NCBI GenBank assembly: GCA_047967505.1
Contig: CM106540.1
Reading direction: 5' to 3' (one strand)
From: Dipteris shenzhenensis
Taxonomy: Eukaryota > Polypodiophyta > Polypodiopsida > Gleicheniales
DNA length: 64,000 nucleotides
The position numbers were made by a program, and so were the translations under genes. The notes under the pieces are model-generated. The model was given only the letters and a program-made list of their open reading frames with translations. It did no database searches and was not told the origin of the DNA. Positions 1-11,998 of the stretch are shown one piece after another; position 1 is the first letter of the stretch, and each line of letters starts with the position of its first letter.

Positions 1-1300
1 ATAGGCACACCCATCCGATAAGTACTTGGTCGGATAACACACCTAAGGGCGTGTTTTTTTACGAATGTGCATATCACTAGGGGAAAGATGGCGTATAATG
101 CGTGATCGACCATGCAAAGCATATCCGATGGTCACAATACTTTGCACACACCTCAACCTAGTTGAACTTGACTTGTGTGCAAAGTGGAGCCCCCATTCGA
201 TAAGTACTTGTTTGAATAACACACCTAGGACCGTGTTTTTTAATGGTTGTGCATCACACTAAGGCAAAAATAGTGTTTTATGTTTGATCGACAATGTAAA
301 GCATATCCAATGGGCACAATAATTTACACACACCTTAAACTAGGTGGAATTGACTTACATGCAAAGTGGCTCTCCCATCCCATAAGTACTTTATTGGATA
401 ACATACCTAGTAGCGTGTTTTTTTACGGATGTGCATGACACTAAGGCAAAAATGGTATTAATGCTCGATCGACAATGCAAAGCATATTTGATGGGCACAA
501 TACTTTTCCCATGCCTCAACCTAGGTGGTATTGACTTGTTTGCAAAGAGGCACACCCATCCGATAAGAACTCGGTCGAATAAGACACCTAAGGGCGTGTT
601 TTTTTACAAATGTGCATATCACTATGGAAAAAATGTTGTATAATGAGTGATCGACCATGCAAAGCATATCTGATGGTCACAATACTTTTCACACACCTCA
701 ACCTAGTTGAAATTGACTTGTGTGAAAAGTGGAGCCCCCATCCGATAAGTACTTGTTGGAATAACACCCCTAGGACCGTGTTTTTTTATGGTTGTGCATG
801 ACACCAAGGCAAAAACGGTGTTTTATGCTTAATCGACAATGCAAAGCATATCTGATGGGCAAAATACTTTGCACGCACCTTTTAATCGGTGGAATTGACT
901 TACATGCAAAGTGGTGCTCTTATCCCATAACCACTTGTTCGACGAATAACACACCTAGGATCGTGTTTTTTTACGGTTGTGCATGACACTAAGGCAAAAA
1001 CGGTATTTAATGCTCCCTCAACCATGAAAAGCATATTTGATGGGCACAATACTTTTCATGCTCCTACAAAGTGGTGGTATTGAGTTGTATGCAAAGTGGT
1101 ACACCCATACGATAAGCACTTGGTCGGATAACACACCTAAAATTGTGTTTTTTAATGGTTGTGTATGACACTGAGGCACAAACGGTGTTTAATGCGTGAT
1201 ATACCATGCAAAGCATAGCCGATGGGCACAATGCTTTGCACACACCTCAACGTAGGTGTTATTGAGTTGCATGCAAAGTGGCGTGTCATCTGATGAGTAC
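1..1300. repeat. Satellite array, ~182-bp monomer, three-monomer higher-order unit
   Basis: About seven diverged head-to-tail copies of a ~182-bp unit. The landmark 'CCCATCCGATAAGTACTTG' recurs near 10, 191, 374, 556, 737, 918, 1103 and 1287, and a 'CGTGTTTTTTTACG' block follows each by about 40 bp. Monomer 1 resembles monomer 4, 2 resembles 5 and 3 resembles 6 more than adjacent ones do, giving a ~546-bp higher-order period. The array runs off the left edge and ends near 1300. There is no coding potential; short open frames in it are by-products of the repeat. Confidence 0.9.
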
Positions 1301-1438
1301 TTGATCAGATAACTTCTCCCACCAATAAATTAAGTACTAATTAAAAATTATAATAAATGAGTAGATTATTAAAAAGAGACTAATATTTATGTAATTGTTG
1401 CTCCTGCAGCTTGCTTCCAAAGGACTCTCACAAAGGAG

Positions 1439-4400
1439 ATGGCTACAGATTTTGTTCCAGGGATGGATGTGATTTTATGTAGCAAAAGAGAAGTAGTTGC
1501 ATTTGCTACAATCCATGATAGTGATCCCAATTCAGTTTGCCACTTTTGAAGACTTGGCGAAGATAAGGTGGCAGTTACTGTATCAAAGATTCTTAGCGCA
1601 CATGTTGAGCTAAAGTATAAATGTGGAGATATGGAAACACTTGGAGATGTTATGCCCTACAATACATCCAACAAATCATTTATAGCATGGGACGAAGATG
1701 AGACTTATGCAACAGACATTATCAAGAATACAAAGTGCACCACCTTGGATTTTACTATAGGGGACATTTTACAAATGAGATCATTTGCAAATAAGACTGT
1801 AGTAGAAGGTGAAGTATTGGGATTTGAACAAGTGGAGCAATGGTCATTTGCACAAATGAGGATTCTAAAAGTCACTGATGATGGTATGGTTGATAACATA
1901 ACATCCTTATGTGATCCCTACTATGAGGTAGGCAAGAATATGAGATGGAACATGCAATTTTTAAACATGAGAAAGAGTCACGTGGTTTTCAATGATAAGG
2001 ACAAGGTATACTACAATATCAAAGGACCTAAAAAGCATGCCCATGTACCAAGCTCTATCACTTCAAACGTGGATGATTTCAATGTACTCAATTATAGAAG
2101 TGACATCTTATCTGGAGTGGATGAGTTCATTGGTTCCAAGAAACAAAATGATTTTAAAATCGAAGCCTTATCTGGGGTGGATGAATTCTTGCACAGTGAG
2201 AAGGGCAAAGGTTCAATAGCGATGTCTTGTCAAGTGTGGATGAGTTCATGCATATTAACAAACCTGGTGTCAATCAAGCTTGTGGATTTGTGAAAGCCAT
2301 GCAAGATGTCCCAATGAGCGATGTTCTCTCAGGAGTGGAAGAGTTTCAAGGTTCTCAATACTCTCGTAGAATATTGAATTCATTGAATGGTCCTAAGAGT
2401 ATGTTAAAAACGAGGATGAGATCAACAGAGGATTATTCAATATTTAACTTTGATTGTGATATGGCCAAGGATGCAACGACCAATCATGGATGCTTGGTTA
2501 CAAACAAATGTGAGGAGAAGAAGTGCATAAATATAGATAACAATGTGCACGAGGAACGAAAATGGTCATACATATGCATGAAGAGAAAGCGAATCCAGGC
2601 AGATCCACAAAAGCAACCAAAGAGGAAGAGAGTAATGAAGGCGGAGAACATGTTAAATGCATTGGGATATCTATGTTGCAAGCAAAGATGTATGCGCTTC
2701 ATTGATCTTGCAGACATCAGGGAATGTAGAGGACACGTGTGGCAAAGAAGAGGAAGCGAAAGAAATGAATACCTTCTCACAAGTCTCTCTTGCTTTCTTC
2801 AGAATGGCAATAAAAGGCTAAGTTCAAGACAAAAGGTAAAACCTCTCGTAAATGGAAAAAAGATTTGCAATAAGGCATATCACAATATTACTGGATTATC
2901 CCATGGTACATATTGGGATTTAGTCACCAAGGCAAAGGGCGGCAACAAATTTAGCATTCATGATAATAGAGGAAGGTCCAAATCAAGAATCTCAACTGTC
3001 AGGGCAGCAGCAATTTTGCAAGACTTCATTCATGAAAATGCTTTACCTTAACCCCATATATCTACCAAACTCCCTAACGGTGACGTGATCACTGAAATGC
3101 ACCTTCCAATGGGCTTGACAAAGCTCGAAGTATTTGACTCTATTGCAGAAAAGCAAAGGCAAAGAGGGGATCTTATGGCTTCTTCTCATACTTTGTATAC
3201 TCTTTGGAAGAAGAACTTTGGATATGTTAAAATCCCAAAGAGGCAAAAAATGTCAAAGTGCAATGTCTATGATGATTTAAAGCGAGCGATTGAGAGTACA
3301 ACATGTCCAAATCAAAGGGAATTATACAAAAAAAACCGAAAATCTCATCATGACCTTATTTGACATTCCAGACAAAAATATGCATTTTGGAAGGAGCAAG
3401 CTATTTCGCATCCTGATGACTACATGTGCCTTATTGTAGATGGCATGGGTCAAAATGCAACAACATTGCCTTGTTTTGTTGCCACTCCACCTAAATTACA
3501 AGGAAAGCACTTTCTAAAGACACATCTATGTGGAGTGTTAGTGCATGGAATTATGTTTTTTGTAGATATATGGATTGATTCCTTGCATTACATGATAGCA
3601 ATCAAGTTGTAACATCTATTATGAAGGCAATTCGTAATGTACATGCAGAAAAAGGTTGCCTACCACCGACTTTGAGAATACAAGTTGATAATTGCTAGCG
3701 AGAAAATAAGAATGTACTCATGTTTGCATTCTGCTCCATGCTAGTTGCTCATCGAATCTTCAATGAGGTCGAATGTGGATTTTTGTATGTTGGGCATACA
3801 CATGAGGATATCGATCAGGTTTTTAGCACAGTCTCAAGAGAGCTTAAATGCAAGGATGTGGAGACAATAGATGACTTGGTAAGAAGATGTGGCAAGCAAG
3901 TTGGTGGTCGTAAGGAAAGTACAGTATGTGAGAGGCTCAAAAGAATGTATGATTGGAAGAGCTTCATTCTACCTTTCATACAAACGGGTGGTGATGCATT
4001 GACAGGTCATACCAATCCACACTACTTTCTTTTTTTTTTTTAAAGATGAAAAACCCATAATGCAATGGCAACAGTATTCTCATGATACAAAATGGGAACC
4101 TGAAGAACCTTACAGTCTCTTAACTTCAATTCCCAGCAAGGAAAGGTATCCAACATGGGCTCCTATACAAGAATTCAATGAGAGGTCTAACTGTGAAATA
4201 GTTACATACAAAGAAGAAATGCTCCGGAGATATCCTGATTCGAAGCCTACTTGGAGAGAACACACTACCATTGTAATTAACAAGACACAAAAATTAATAA
4301 AGGACCTTGAGAGAATGCGAGGCTCAAAGGATGTCAAGGACGAATGCAATATATTTTGGCCAAATGTTCATAACGATTTGCGCCCAACTCCAGTCTTTGA

Positions 4401-4875
4401 AAATGAATTTGTATCATTACTCCCACGTCCATATTGTGGACCGAAGAAGAGAGAGTTTCTACCACAAGTAGATATAGAGGTTGATTGTTTTGTTGTGGTT
4501 CGGCCATCGGATGATGAATATGAGAATGTGAAGTTTTGGGTTGCAAAAGTAGTTGATGTGCAAAGAGATGATCAAGGGAGAGCTACAACATTTACAGCGG
4601 TATGATATGAGCCAAAGGGCACGAAGGACAATATGGATAACAACACATTGTATACTAATTGTATAATGAAGGAGTGGGTCCCAAATGATGAAGCGGTCTC
4701 ACAAGTTTTGACGGAGACAATCAGTGTCTTGGAATTCAAGGGCAAAGAAATCAAAGAAGCGCATGGGATATCAGGTAGAAGGAAAAATAAAAATACCACA
4801 GCAAAGTATTTTGCATATACACGAATTTTTAAGGATGCTCGCCATGGAGGAAGTAGAAGGAGACAGTGCAAATGA
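1439..4875 (+). pseudogene. Broken DUF7869-like (transposase-like) gene
   Basis: Reading starts at ATG 1439 (MATDFVPGMDVIL...) and passes an in-frame TGA near 1548. A frameshift near 2200-2227 moves from frame 2 to frame 1. There are further stops at 3049 (TAA), 3361 (TGA), ~3699 (TAG) and 4603 (TGA), and more shifts near 3600 and at a T-run near 4040. Core motifs suit the DUF7869-type eukaryotic family with an RNase-H-like look: VDGMGQNATTLP (~3440), LKTHLCGVLVHG (~3515), LRIQVDN then RENKN (~3680-3715) and VGHTHEDIDQVFS (~3790). The C-terminal part has FWVAKVVDV. Upstream lies a repeated heptad LSGVDEF, four copies between 2108 and 2345, and a basic region. The family name is from memory of its motifs. 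Known relatives are mostly uncharacterised. This copy cannot make one protein. No terminal repeats were found. Confidence 0.7.
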
Positions 4876-6620
4876 AGAATGTCCATGATTAAAGCTTTGT
4901 ATTGAAGTCCATTGAAGGATTTTATTTGGGTACTAGGCAAGAAGCCAATTGACAATTATAATCATATATTATTAGACTAGTAGGTCCAACTGTAGGGAGT
5001 TAATGCAGATGGCACCTGGCAAGGGACTATCACATTGAGCAATAAGACAATGGAGAGTCAATGCAGATGGCATGAATTCAGGCTCTTTAAGAGCAACAAT
5101 TTAAATTGTAAACATAAGTTCAATCTATATCATTTTATACAAAGACTCCAGCTGAGAGCAACGTCTCTCAATGTAAACATATAATGATAGCTATAATTGC
5201 TATTATAATTCTTTGATTCAATACAAAACTTGGGTCTTATGGCATCATGTCTTTTTTCTATTTATTAAAAGTTTTAAAAATTTTGTGCATATTGCAAGTG
5301 ACAATGTTATTAACATGAAATATTTAAGTCTCCTTTCATGGATTTATAAATTTATCACATTAAGGAAAAATATTTAAAATAATTAAATTAACAAATAACT
5401 TAGGAGGATTATTTCAAATTCTTGCATGTTAGTGCAAAAGTATAGATGAAAAAACAAGATTTTTATGTGAATATGATAGTGCCACAAAGTGAACTTTTGA
5501 TTTGGGAAGAATATTTTCAGAAAGTAAAATTTTGATTTGGGAAGGATATTTTCACAAAGTAAACTTTTCATTTGGGAATGATTTTTTAGCTTCGTCCAAA
5601 AACAATAAAAAAAGTCCAAAATTAATGAAATAGGTGTTTATAATATTAGTCCTGCAGACTCCTTTAGCTCTTGGCTATAGATTAGTGGGCCTTTGGATGG
5701 GAAAGTTGGGAATGGGTGAGCTTTTGAAGCCGTTAAGTCTCGTTAGTCTACTATAGCCCCACTAATGGTGAACTAGGAGAGAGGAGGGAATGCAATTGCA
5801 CAAAATTTTCCCCTGGGACAAAGGCCATTACCTTGATTGTGCATTGCAACAAAGGGCTACATTAGGTGACAAACAAGCCCTTGTTGTGCCCTTGTTCCAC
5901 CGCCTTGAAGGAATATGGAAGATTGATAGACTACTCAACTCGCATAAAACTGAGAGCTCAGGCTCGAAATGGAGACATAAATTTGGCCGGGTGTATTATC
6001 GATCACTTGGAACTTATGAACAAACAATCGATTCATTTGTATGGGACATTGAGTAATGTAGGCAAGTGTGTCAGCCCAAGCGGACAGTAGCTGGCGACGC
6101 CATGGATGGAAATTTAGTAGACTTTGAAATTTTTCGTATTTATATGTCTTGGATGGACGGATGCAATACCAAGGTTGGCATATCTCTCTATAGCCCCAGT
6201 AGATTTTTGCAACTTCGAAGAGCATTCTTATGAGATTCCTATCCCAGATTGTGTTTATCCTTGTGTTTATCCTCTTACTAGAGCGACTTTGTCAAATTTT
6301 GAAGTTTGTGTCACTGATCTAATGCTAAGGTTGCTTGTTTGTTTGATGCCTCTTTTTTCACTGTCTCCATCTGTCTTGTTTTCTTACCTTGTGGTTTGTG
6401 TTGTTCATTTGTTGTGGATGGCTTCTTGTCTTGTATGGGCCTTCAACCCTTGAGCTTCAAAGAAGCGCTTGCTTAGTTCGAAGGGATTATGCTCAATCTT
6501 CCACTTATACCTTTTTTGTTATTCCGGCCCTTATGGATTAAAAGAGGCTACCATTGGTCAAATCCTATATTGTCTATCTATCACGGGCATCAAAAGAGGC
6601 TTGCAGCATACATATATTTT
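4876..6620. other. Gene-free AT-rich spacer
   Basis: No recognisable gene. A short direct repeat containing 'CAATGCAGATGGCA' or a variant occurs near 5000 and 5057, and a 35-bp tandem repeat lies at 5486-5590. The open frames at 5790-6450 match nothing I recognise and have no coding signature. Confidence 0.5.
5486..5590. repeat. 35-bp tandem repeat, three copies
   Basis: Units begin at 5486, 5521 and 5556, each with 'AAAGT(G/A)AA..TTT' followed by 'ATTTGGGAA' and a T-rich tail. A few substitutions separate the copies. Confidence 0.8.
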
Positions 6621-6621
6621 T

Positions 6622-6739
6622 GTCTATAAGTGACAGATGATACCCATAACAATTGTGGCCAGATACCTACATTTTATTATGTCTATAAGTGACAGATGAT
6701 ACCCATAACAATTGTGGCCAGATATCTACAATTTATTAT
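6622..6739. repeat. 59-bp tandem duplication
   Basis: Two nearly identical 59-bp units start at 6622 and 6681. Each begins 'GTCTATAAGTGACAGATGAT' and differs from the other at only a few sites. Confidence 0.9.
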
Positions 6740-8197
6740 GTCCCATTGTAAGAAAACAATACAACATCTGTGCTCAACAGATAATAGGATCTCGTATGCA
6801 AGAGAGAAAAGAATATAGTATGGAGAATCAAAATTTTGATTATTGTAAAACTGATACAATAGATGGCGCTGCCTCCCAACTGTGCACTCCTGTGTGAGAA
6901 GCTTTGATGGCATGCTGGAAACAGTAGAGGATGGAGGCTAGATGCTCAGGAATCAGGGTTGATGTAGCCAGTGATAATAATGGGCTTCACGGGCTTGCTC
7001 TTATATAGCCACTACTCATAGTCAGTTAGACCCAATTGGGTGACCGACCCAGTCAGCCCAAAATGGCCGACTGGAGGTCAGTCCCGAAATAGGCCACCGA
7101 CCATACATTAGAACCGTGGTGCAGAATAGAGCAACAAAGCTATGGTCACCGTTCGGCCCACCATCTCGGATCATCTAGGGCTCCAAACAGGCCCCGCAAC
7201 CCGAGAGTGGGCTGCCCCGAGAAATGCTCCTTCTACCCTCAGTGCGGTCAGTCATGGAATGCCTTCCCACACTTGCATGTAGACTAGTTGGTAGTGTGCC
7301 AACTCTATCTGAAGCCGTCCAGCCATCAAGCCACACATGGCCCCCATTTGGTGTCCAAACCAAGACCTACTGGATAACCTAGCTACTCAAATGCCTTCTC
7401 CTCATATGGGGGGCTTACAAGTAGAGTTAGCTGGTTCCCACGTAGTTACTCAAGAGTGGAGCATTGATATCTAACACCCATAGGAACTCTACGCTAGGAT
7501 AGAGTGAGGATGAGACATAAATCTCCTTCTCGAATAATCATTTGAGAAGTAAAACACATAGCATCTAGTCCAAGTCTAAGCATGGATTATGATCTTTATT
7601 GTTTATTTGGCCTTTGATGCATTTTTATTTTTGTAGGATCATCTCATGAGGCTACTTTCACTAAAGCTCCATTGGAAAACCAATTAGCTACTAATCTAGG
7701 TTAATAAATTGCAATTTTTTTGTTTGAAACGAATGTACTTGTACTATATATAGTGTTTTTCATTTCTTTCATTTTCTCTAAAATCTATATTTTGTTATAG
7801 ATCATCTCGTAATACAATGGTGATGGGTCTATCATCATCTGTTCAAGTTGGATCCCATGAGTGAAATCATAATCTCTTTATATTTCTTATGTATTCATAT
7901 TATTGTCATTTCAAATTAGAGCCATAATATATTTTTCAATAGCCATGAGATATCATTGACAAAATGATTTTACATCTTAGGAGATGATTGAACAAGAAAT
8001 TTGGTAGAATTTTAATGGAAGTCCAACAAAGAAAAGGAATGCACTAACTTTTATTGTCATGCCTGTCCTTGCAATAAGCACAATGGATATATTATAAAGT
8101 CATGCAATCGAATCAATAGATATCTTTAGATATTGTCCTACCAAAGATTGGAAAGAAGTATGTGAGACCCAAAAAGTAAGCCTTTTCATAAAATTAT
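6740..8197. other. Gene-free spacer
   Basis: No gene recognised. Around 7020-7450 the base composition becomes noticeably more GC-rich, with short direct repeats of 'CCGACC' and 'GGTCAGTC', suggesting old repeat or LTR debris. The remainder is AT-rich and featureless. Confidence 0.4.
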
Positions 8198-8860
8198 GTG
8201 GATACTAAAGATACAGGAGTCTTAAAAATATCAAAACTATTTTATTTCTTGCTATCACAGTGGGCTTGGGGAAATTATTACATGCTCTATCGAAATGTAG
8301 AGCGTGAAATCAACACAATGGAAAGAATTTCATTTAACATAAATTGTCCATCAAGCTTAGAGGCTCAAAGGATCAGAGATTTTGATCCTTCAAAGAATGG
8401 TGGTTGGAAGGGTAAACTCCCAATTCCAATAAATGAGCCTATTCAATATTATGGAAGAATGTATGAGGCTTCACAATCATCTATAAGTGATGTAGGCTTA
8501 GGTCTTTTCAGCCTCTCTAAGATCTCCAAGGGAGCTTCTTTGCTTTCTTACATAGGAGCAAGGTATGACCATGAATTATGGAAACAATTATGTTTGTAGT
8601 ATCCTCAAACACATACTTTATGCAAATGGAGGAGGAAGAACAAACTTATGTTGTGGGTGATGTTATTGATGGAAATGTAGTAGGGTATATTAATAGCTCC
8701 CTCTGTGATGATAGCTTAATGAATGTGGTCTAGATTTATAATCTTACATGTCCCTCTTGGAGAGAAGATGGACATGTAGGTTTTATTGAGACACTCCTAA
8801 TTAAGACATTATGCCTAGAGAAGAACTTTTTACATTTTATAAATTAATTTAAGTTTAAGA
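8198..8860 (+). pseudogene. SET-domain protein remnant
   Basis: Three SET-like blocks appear in order. GLGLFSLSKISKGASLL then SYIG (~8495-8560) matches the glycine-rich start of SET (GxGxFA..I..G..I..Y.G). VIDGNVVGYINSS (~8650-8690, next frame) matches the 'ID....N.aRFINHS' block. PREELFTFY (~8812-8840) matches 'GEELTFDY'. SET proteins are typically protein-lysine methyltransferases. The copy is broken by TAG at 8597, a frameshift before 8620, TAG near 8731 and a further shift. The N-H-S cofactor motif reads N-S-S, so activity would be doubtful even if repaired. It sits ~200 bp upstream of the CACTA transposase remnant, so it may be a captured host gene fragment or part of that element. Identification rests on motifs only. 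Confidence 0.5.
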
Positions 8861-9044
8861 CTATATACTTTGATTTGGAATTTGAAGTGTATTAACCACT
8901 TTAGCTTTTGTGTTTAGAGAATAACCACTTACTTTTCAGGAATCTATTATACTCTATGATTCAATGTCTAATTTGATCTCTTTAGATTACATCTCTCTTT
9001 TTGTTATGAAACTTCTCATTTTGATCTTTAGTATATTATGCACA

Positions 9045-11640
9045 TCTCAAATAAGAGTTGGAAAAATCTTTCTTAGAAAGAATTGGAAGATAAAGGAGAT
9101 GCAATTGAAGTGATTTTAGTAGAATGTAGAGAATACATGCACCAAATAGGTGTTACAATATATCCTTCAAGGCATGTCGTGGATGTTTACTTTAGGTCAT
9201 GCAAGAATTCAAGAGCATTTACTAAAGAGAGGGGCATGGAAAAATATTGTAGTTGATGAAAATGAGAAGGTATGTTAGGTTTGTTTAGCTTATATACATG
9301 TGTGTCTATTCAACTTACATTTTGAAAGCTAAGGACTCCTTTTATATATATATATAGCATACAAATGTTAAAAATAGACTAGATAAGGATACAGTAATCA
9401 GGGACATGCTTTGAGATACATTTGAAGTTTCTGAGGAGGCATCCATGCACTAAGAAAGAATGGATACATGCTATAGTGACCATGATTTAGAGAAAGAGGT
9501 TGATAACATATCCAAATTTGAAGATTTAATGACTGATGTAAAGAAGCCACTTTTTGGTGGATGCAAAGTGAGCTCATTGCCAACTACTCTTTTAACTCTA
9601 CAACTTAAAGGTGGTGCATGGATGGTCACAAACTAGCCTTAGAGAGCTTCTTTATCTTTTGAAACATAAGATTATTCAAAAAAGAAAATATCTTTCTTCC
9701 TCATCATATGAGGCCAAAAGTAAAATTCATGAGTTGGGATTACAATATGAAATATGCATGCTTGTGTCACTGATTGCATTTTATATTATGGGGAGTATGC
9801 AAGCTTGGAATTGTGTCCCAAATGCAATGAAAGTCGATGGAAGTTAAGTGGCAAGTCAAAGTTTCCTCAAAAAATATTACAGCACTTTCCTTTGATTCCA
9901 CAACTTCTTAATAAGGATATGTAGATTTTGGATATTATATTTGACCTTATGCTATTAGATGTTGATGTGTATTTCTATGCTCTAATATCCAAAAAATTTA
10001 ATAGATGCCCTCTTATGCCAAAAACATGAAATGACATGTTGGTGGAAGAAGTGAACATGGTTTGTGTAGGCATCCAGTGGATTCATTGGCATGGAGTCAT
10101 GTCAATTGTACATGGCTAGAATTTGCAAGAGAGATAAGAAATGTACATTTAGCTCTTGAAATTGATGGTGTAAATCCATTTTTAGATCTACATAGTGTGT
10201 GGAGAACATGTCCTGTGTTGATTATGAACTACAATCTACCACCATGGTTGTCAACCAAGAAGTTCTTTTTGAAGCTCTCACTTTTAATACCAGGTCCAAA
10301 ACAAGTTCCTTTAGAAACCATTGATGTGTACTTGTAGCTAAATGTGATCTTTATGCATGTCAACATCAAACTTTCTCACAAGTGGTATAGATGTATGTAG
10401 TACTTTGCTTTACTTGTGTGAATAATAATATTTCCTTTTATGTCCTAGGTTCTCATTGATCAGCTTCAAGCCTTATGGACTGGAGTAAATGCATATGACA
10501 CAGGTGAATTTGATCCAAAAAGAAGAGTATTCACTTTGAGGGGAATTTGTTATAGACAATTCATGACTTTTTAGCTTATGGACTCATTTCTGGTTGCTAC
10601 ACAAAGGGGTACAATGCATGTCCCATATGTGGTCTTGTATTTCAAGGAAGACACTCATCATGCCTTAAGAAGATGGAATATGTAGTCCATATGTGCTTTC
10701 TTCTGATGGACCATAGCTTCAAAAGTTTAAGAATTACATTCAATGGCTCCACAAAATATAGAGAGCATCCTATATATCCTAATGTCAATGAAATAAAGGG
10801 ACTTTGTAGACAAAGGGAGAAATGGCTATTGGAAAGTAAAAGGAGGCCTAAATAAGAACCAAGGTTATGACGGGGTGCAAAAGATGGTCAATATTTATAC
10901 ATTTTGCTATATTGGGAGGTAAGCACTCATGCTTCTACATAATTAAAATTTTTTAAATACCTTGTTTTTTCTTCCATGGAAAACTAAATTTTGTATTTTT
11001 TTCATGTAGCACCTTCTTGTTCGTAGCACTCTTGATGTGATGCATGTGGAGAAAAATATTGTTGAAAATGTTTTAAAGACACTCTTATAAAAATCAAATA
11101 AAGATTATTTAAGAGTTCCTCTAGACATGAAGGATATGAAAATATGACTAGAATTATGGCCTCAAGTAGTCCATGGAAGAAATGAGAAGTTGAAAATGCC
11201 ATATGCATCATATATATTTACAAAGAAGGAAGAGGATGATTTTTTTGCATTTGTAAGAATATCAAAGTTCTAACAGGGTACTCAGCATCTTTGCAAAAGA
11301 ATGTTCTTGGCAAAAAGCTACAAGGAATGAAAACACATGATTATCATATTTTCCTTTAGTAGGTACTGCCACTAACAATAAGACATTCTTTGATTGATTT
11401 TGTTCACTCCACTATTATGAGACTAAGTCTTGTGTTTCATGGAATATCTGCAAGAGCTTTGGACATGACACAATGGGATGCATTATATGAAGAATCCATA
11501 TATGTTTTATGTTTAATGGAAAAAGCATTTGCTCCTTCCTTCTTTGATGATTCCAAAGGAAAGAATGCTACAATGAATATAGAGAAGTATGGATCCAACT
11601 AATCAACACAAAGAAAATGAGCTCTTCAAATCTTGATGAC
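9045..11640 (+). pseudogene. CACTA (En/Spm-type) transposase Tnp2 remnant
   Basis: Tnp2 segments occur in family order: a transposase-associated segment (HARIQEHLLKRGAW, ~9195-9240), HGWSQTSLRELLYLLKHKI (~9610-9670), SSSYEAKSKIHELGLQYE (~9700-9750), LRHPVDSLAWSHV (~10065), ALEIDGVNPFLDLHS (~10155), MNYNLPPWLSTKKFFLKLSL (~10225-10280), GPKQVP...IDVYL (~10295-10335), CPICG (~10620), DVMHVEKNIVENVLKTLL (~11032-11090) and a C-terminal LYVLCLMEKAFAPSFFD-like block (~11495-11550). This enzyme family cuts and pastes CACTA elements and makes 3-bp target duplications. Many stops and frameshifts separate the blocks, so it is long dead. CACTA terminal repeats were not found. The 3' end is cut off around the start of the copia element. 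Confidence 0.85.
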
Positions 11641-11998
11641 TAGCCCTTTGTCATGGCTACACATGTACAACAAGTTTTAATTCAACACAGCAAAATTGGA
11701 GTGTTGTGCTTGATCACATTCCAAGAGCAAGGGCAGATATCAATTCTATTTTTTATTTCTCTATGCTAGAGATTTCTCATGCCCATCATCATTTCCACAC
11801 GATATATTAGATACTTATAATGGACCGAGAGAGGGAGAGGAACCAATTTTAGCTCTGACTTGTAACACAGATCAGATTTTATATACTGCAGTTCTATCTT
11901 CACCGACGGTACAGAGATTTCACTTGGCATCTTCAGTGTATTTGCAGTTGATTCATACAGAGTTTTCCAGGACACTTTTTGAGTACATTGTTTGCACC
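11641..11998 (+). other. Copia leader / junction with CACTA remnant
   Basis: Non-coding stretch between the Tnp2 remnant and the copia gag start. I could not find a 5' LTR matching the 3' LTR at 16340, nor a clear tRNA-Met primer-binding site, so the element appears 5'-truncated or its 5' LTR is badly diverged. Confidence 0.4.

Noticed and set aside
65-986. Several 60-70 codon frames with similar peptides
   Set aside because: They recur once per satellite monomer and reflect the repeat, not a gene family.
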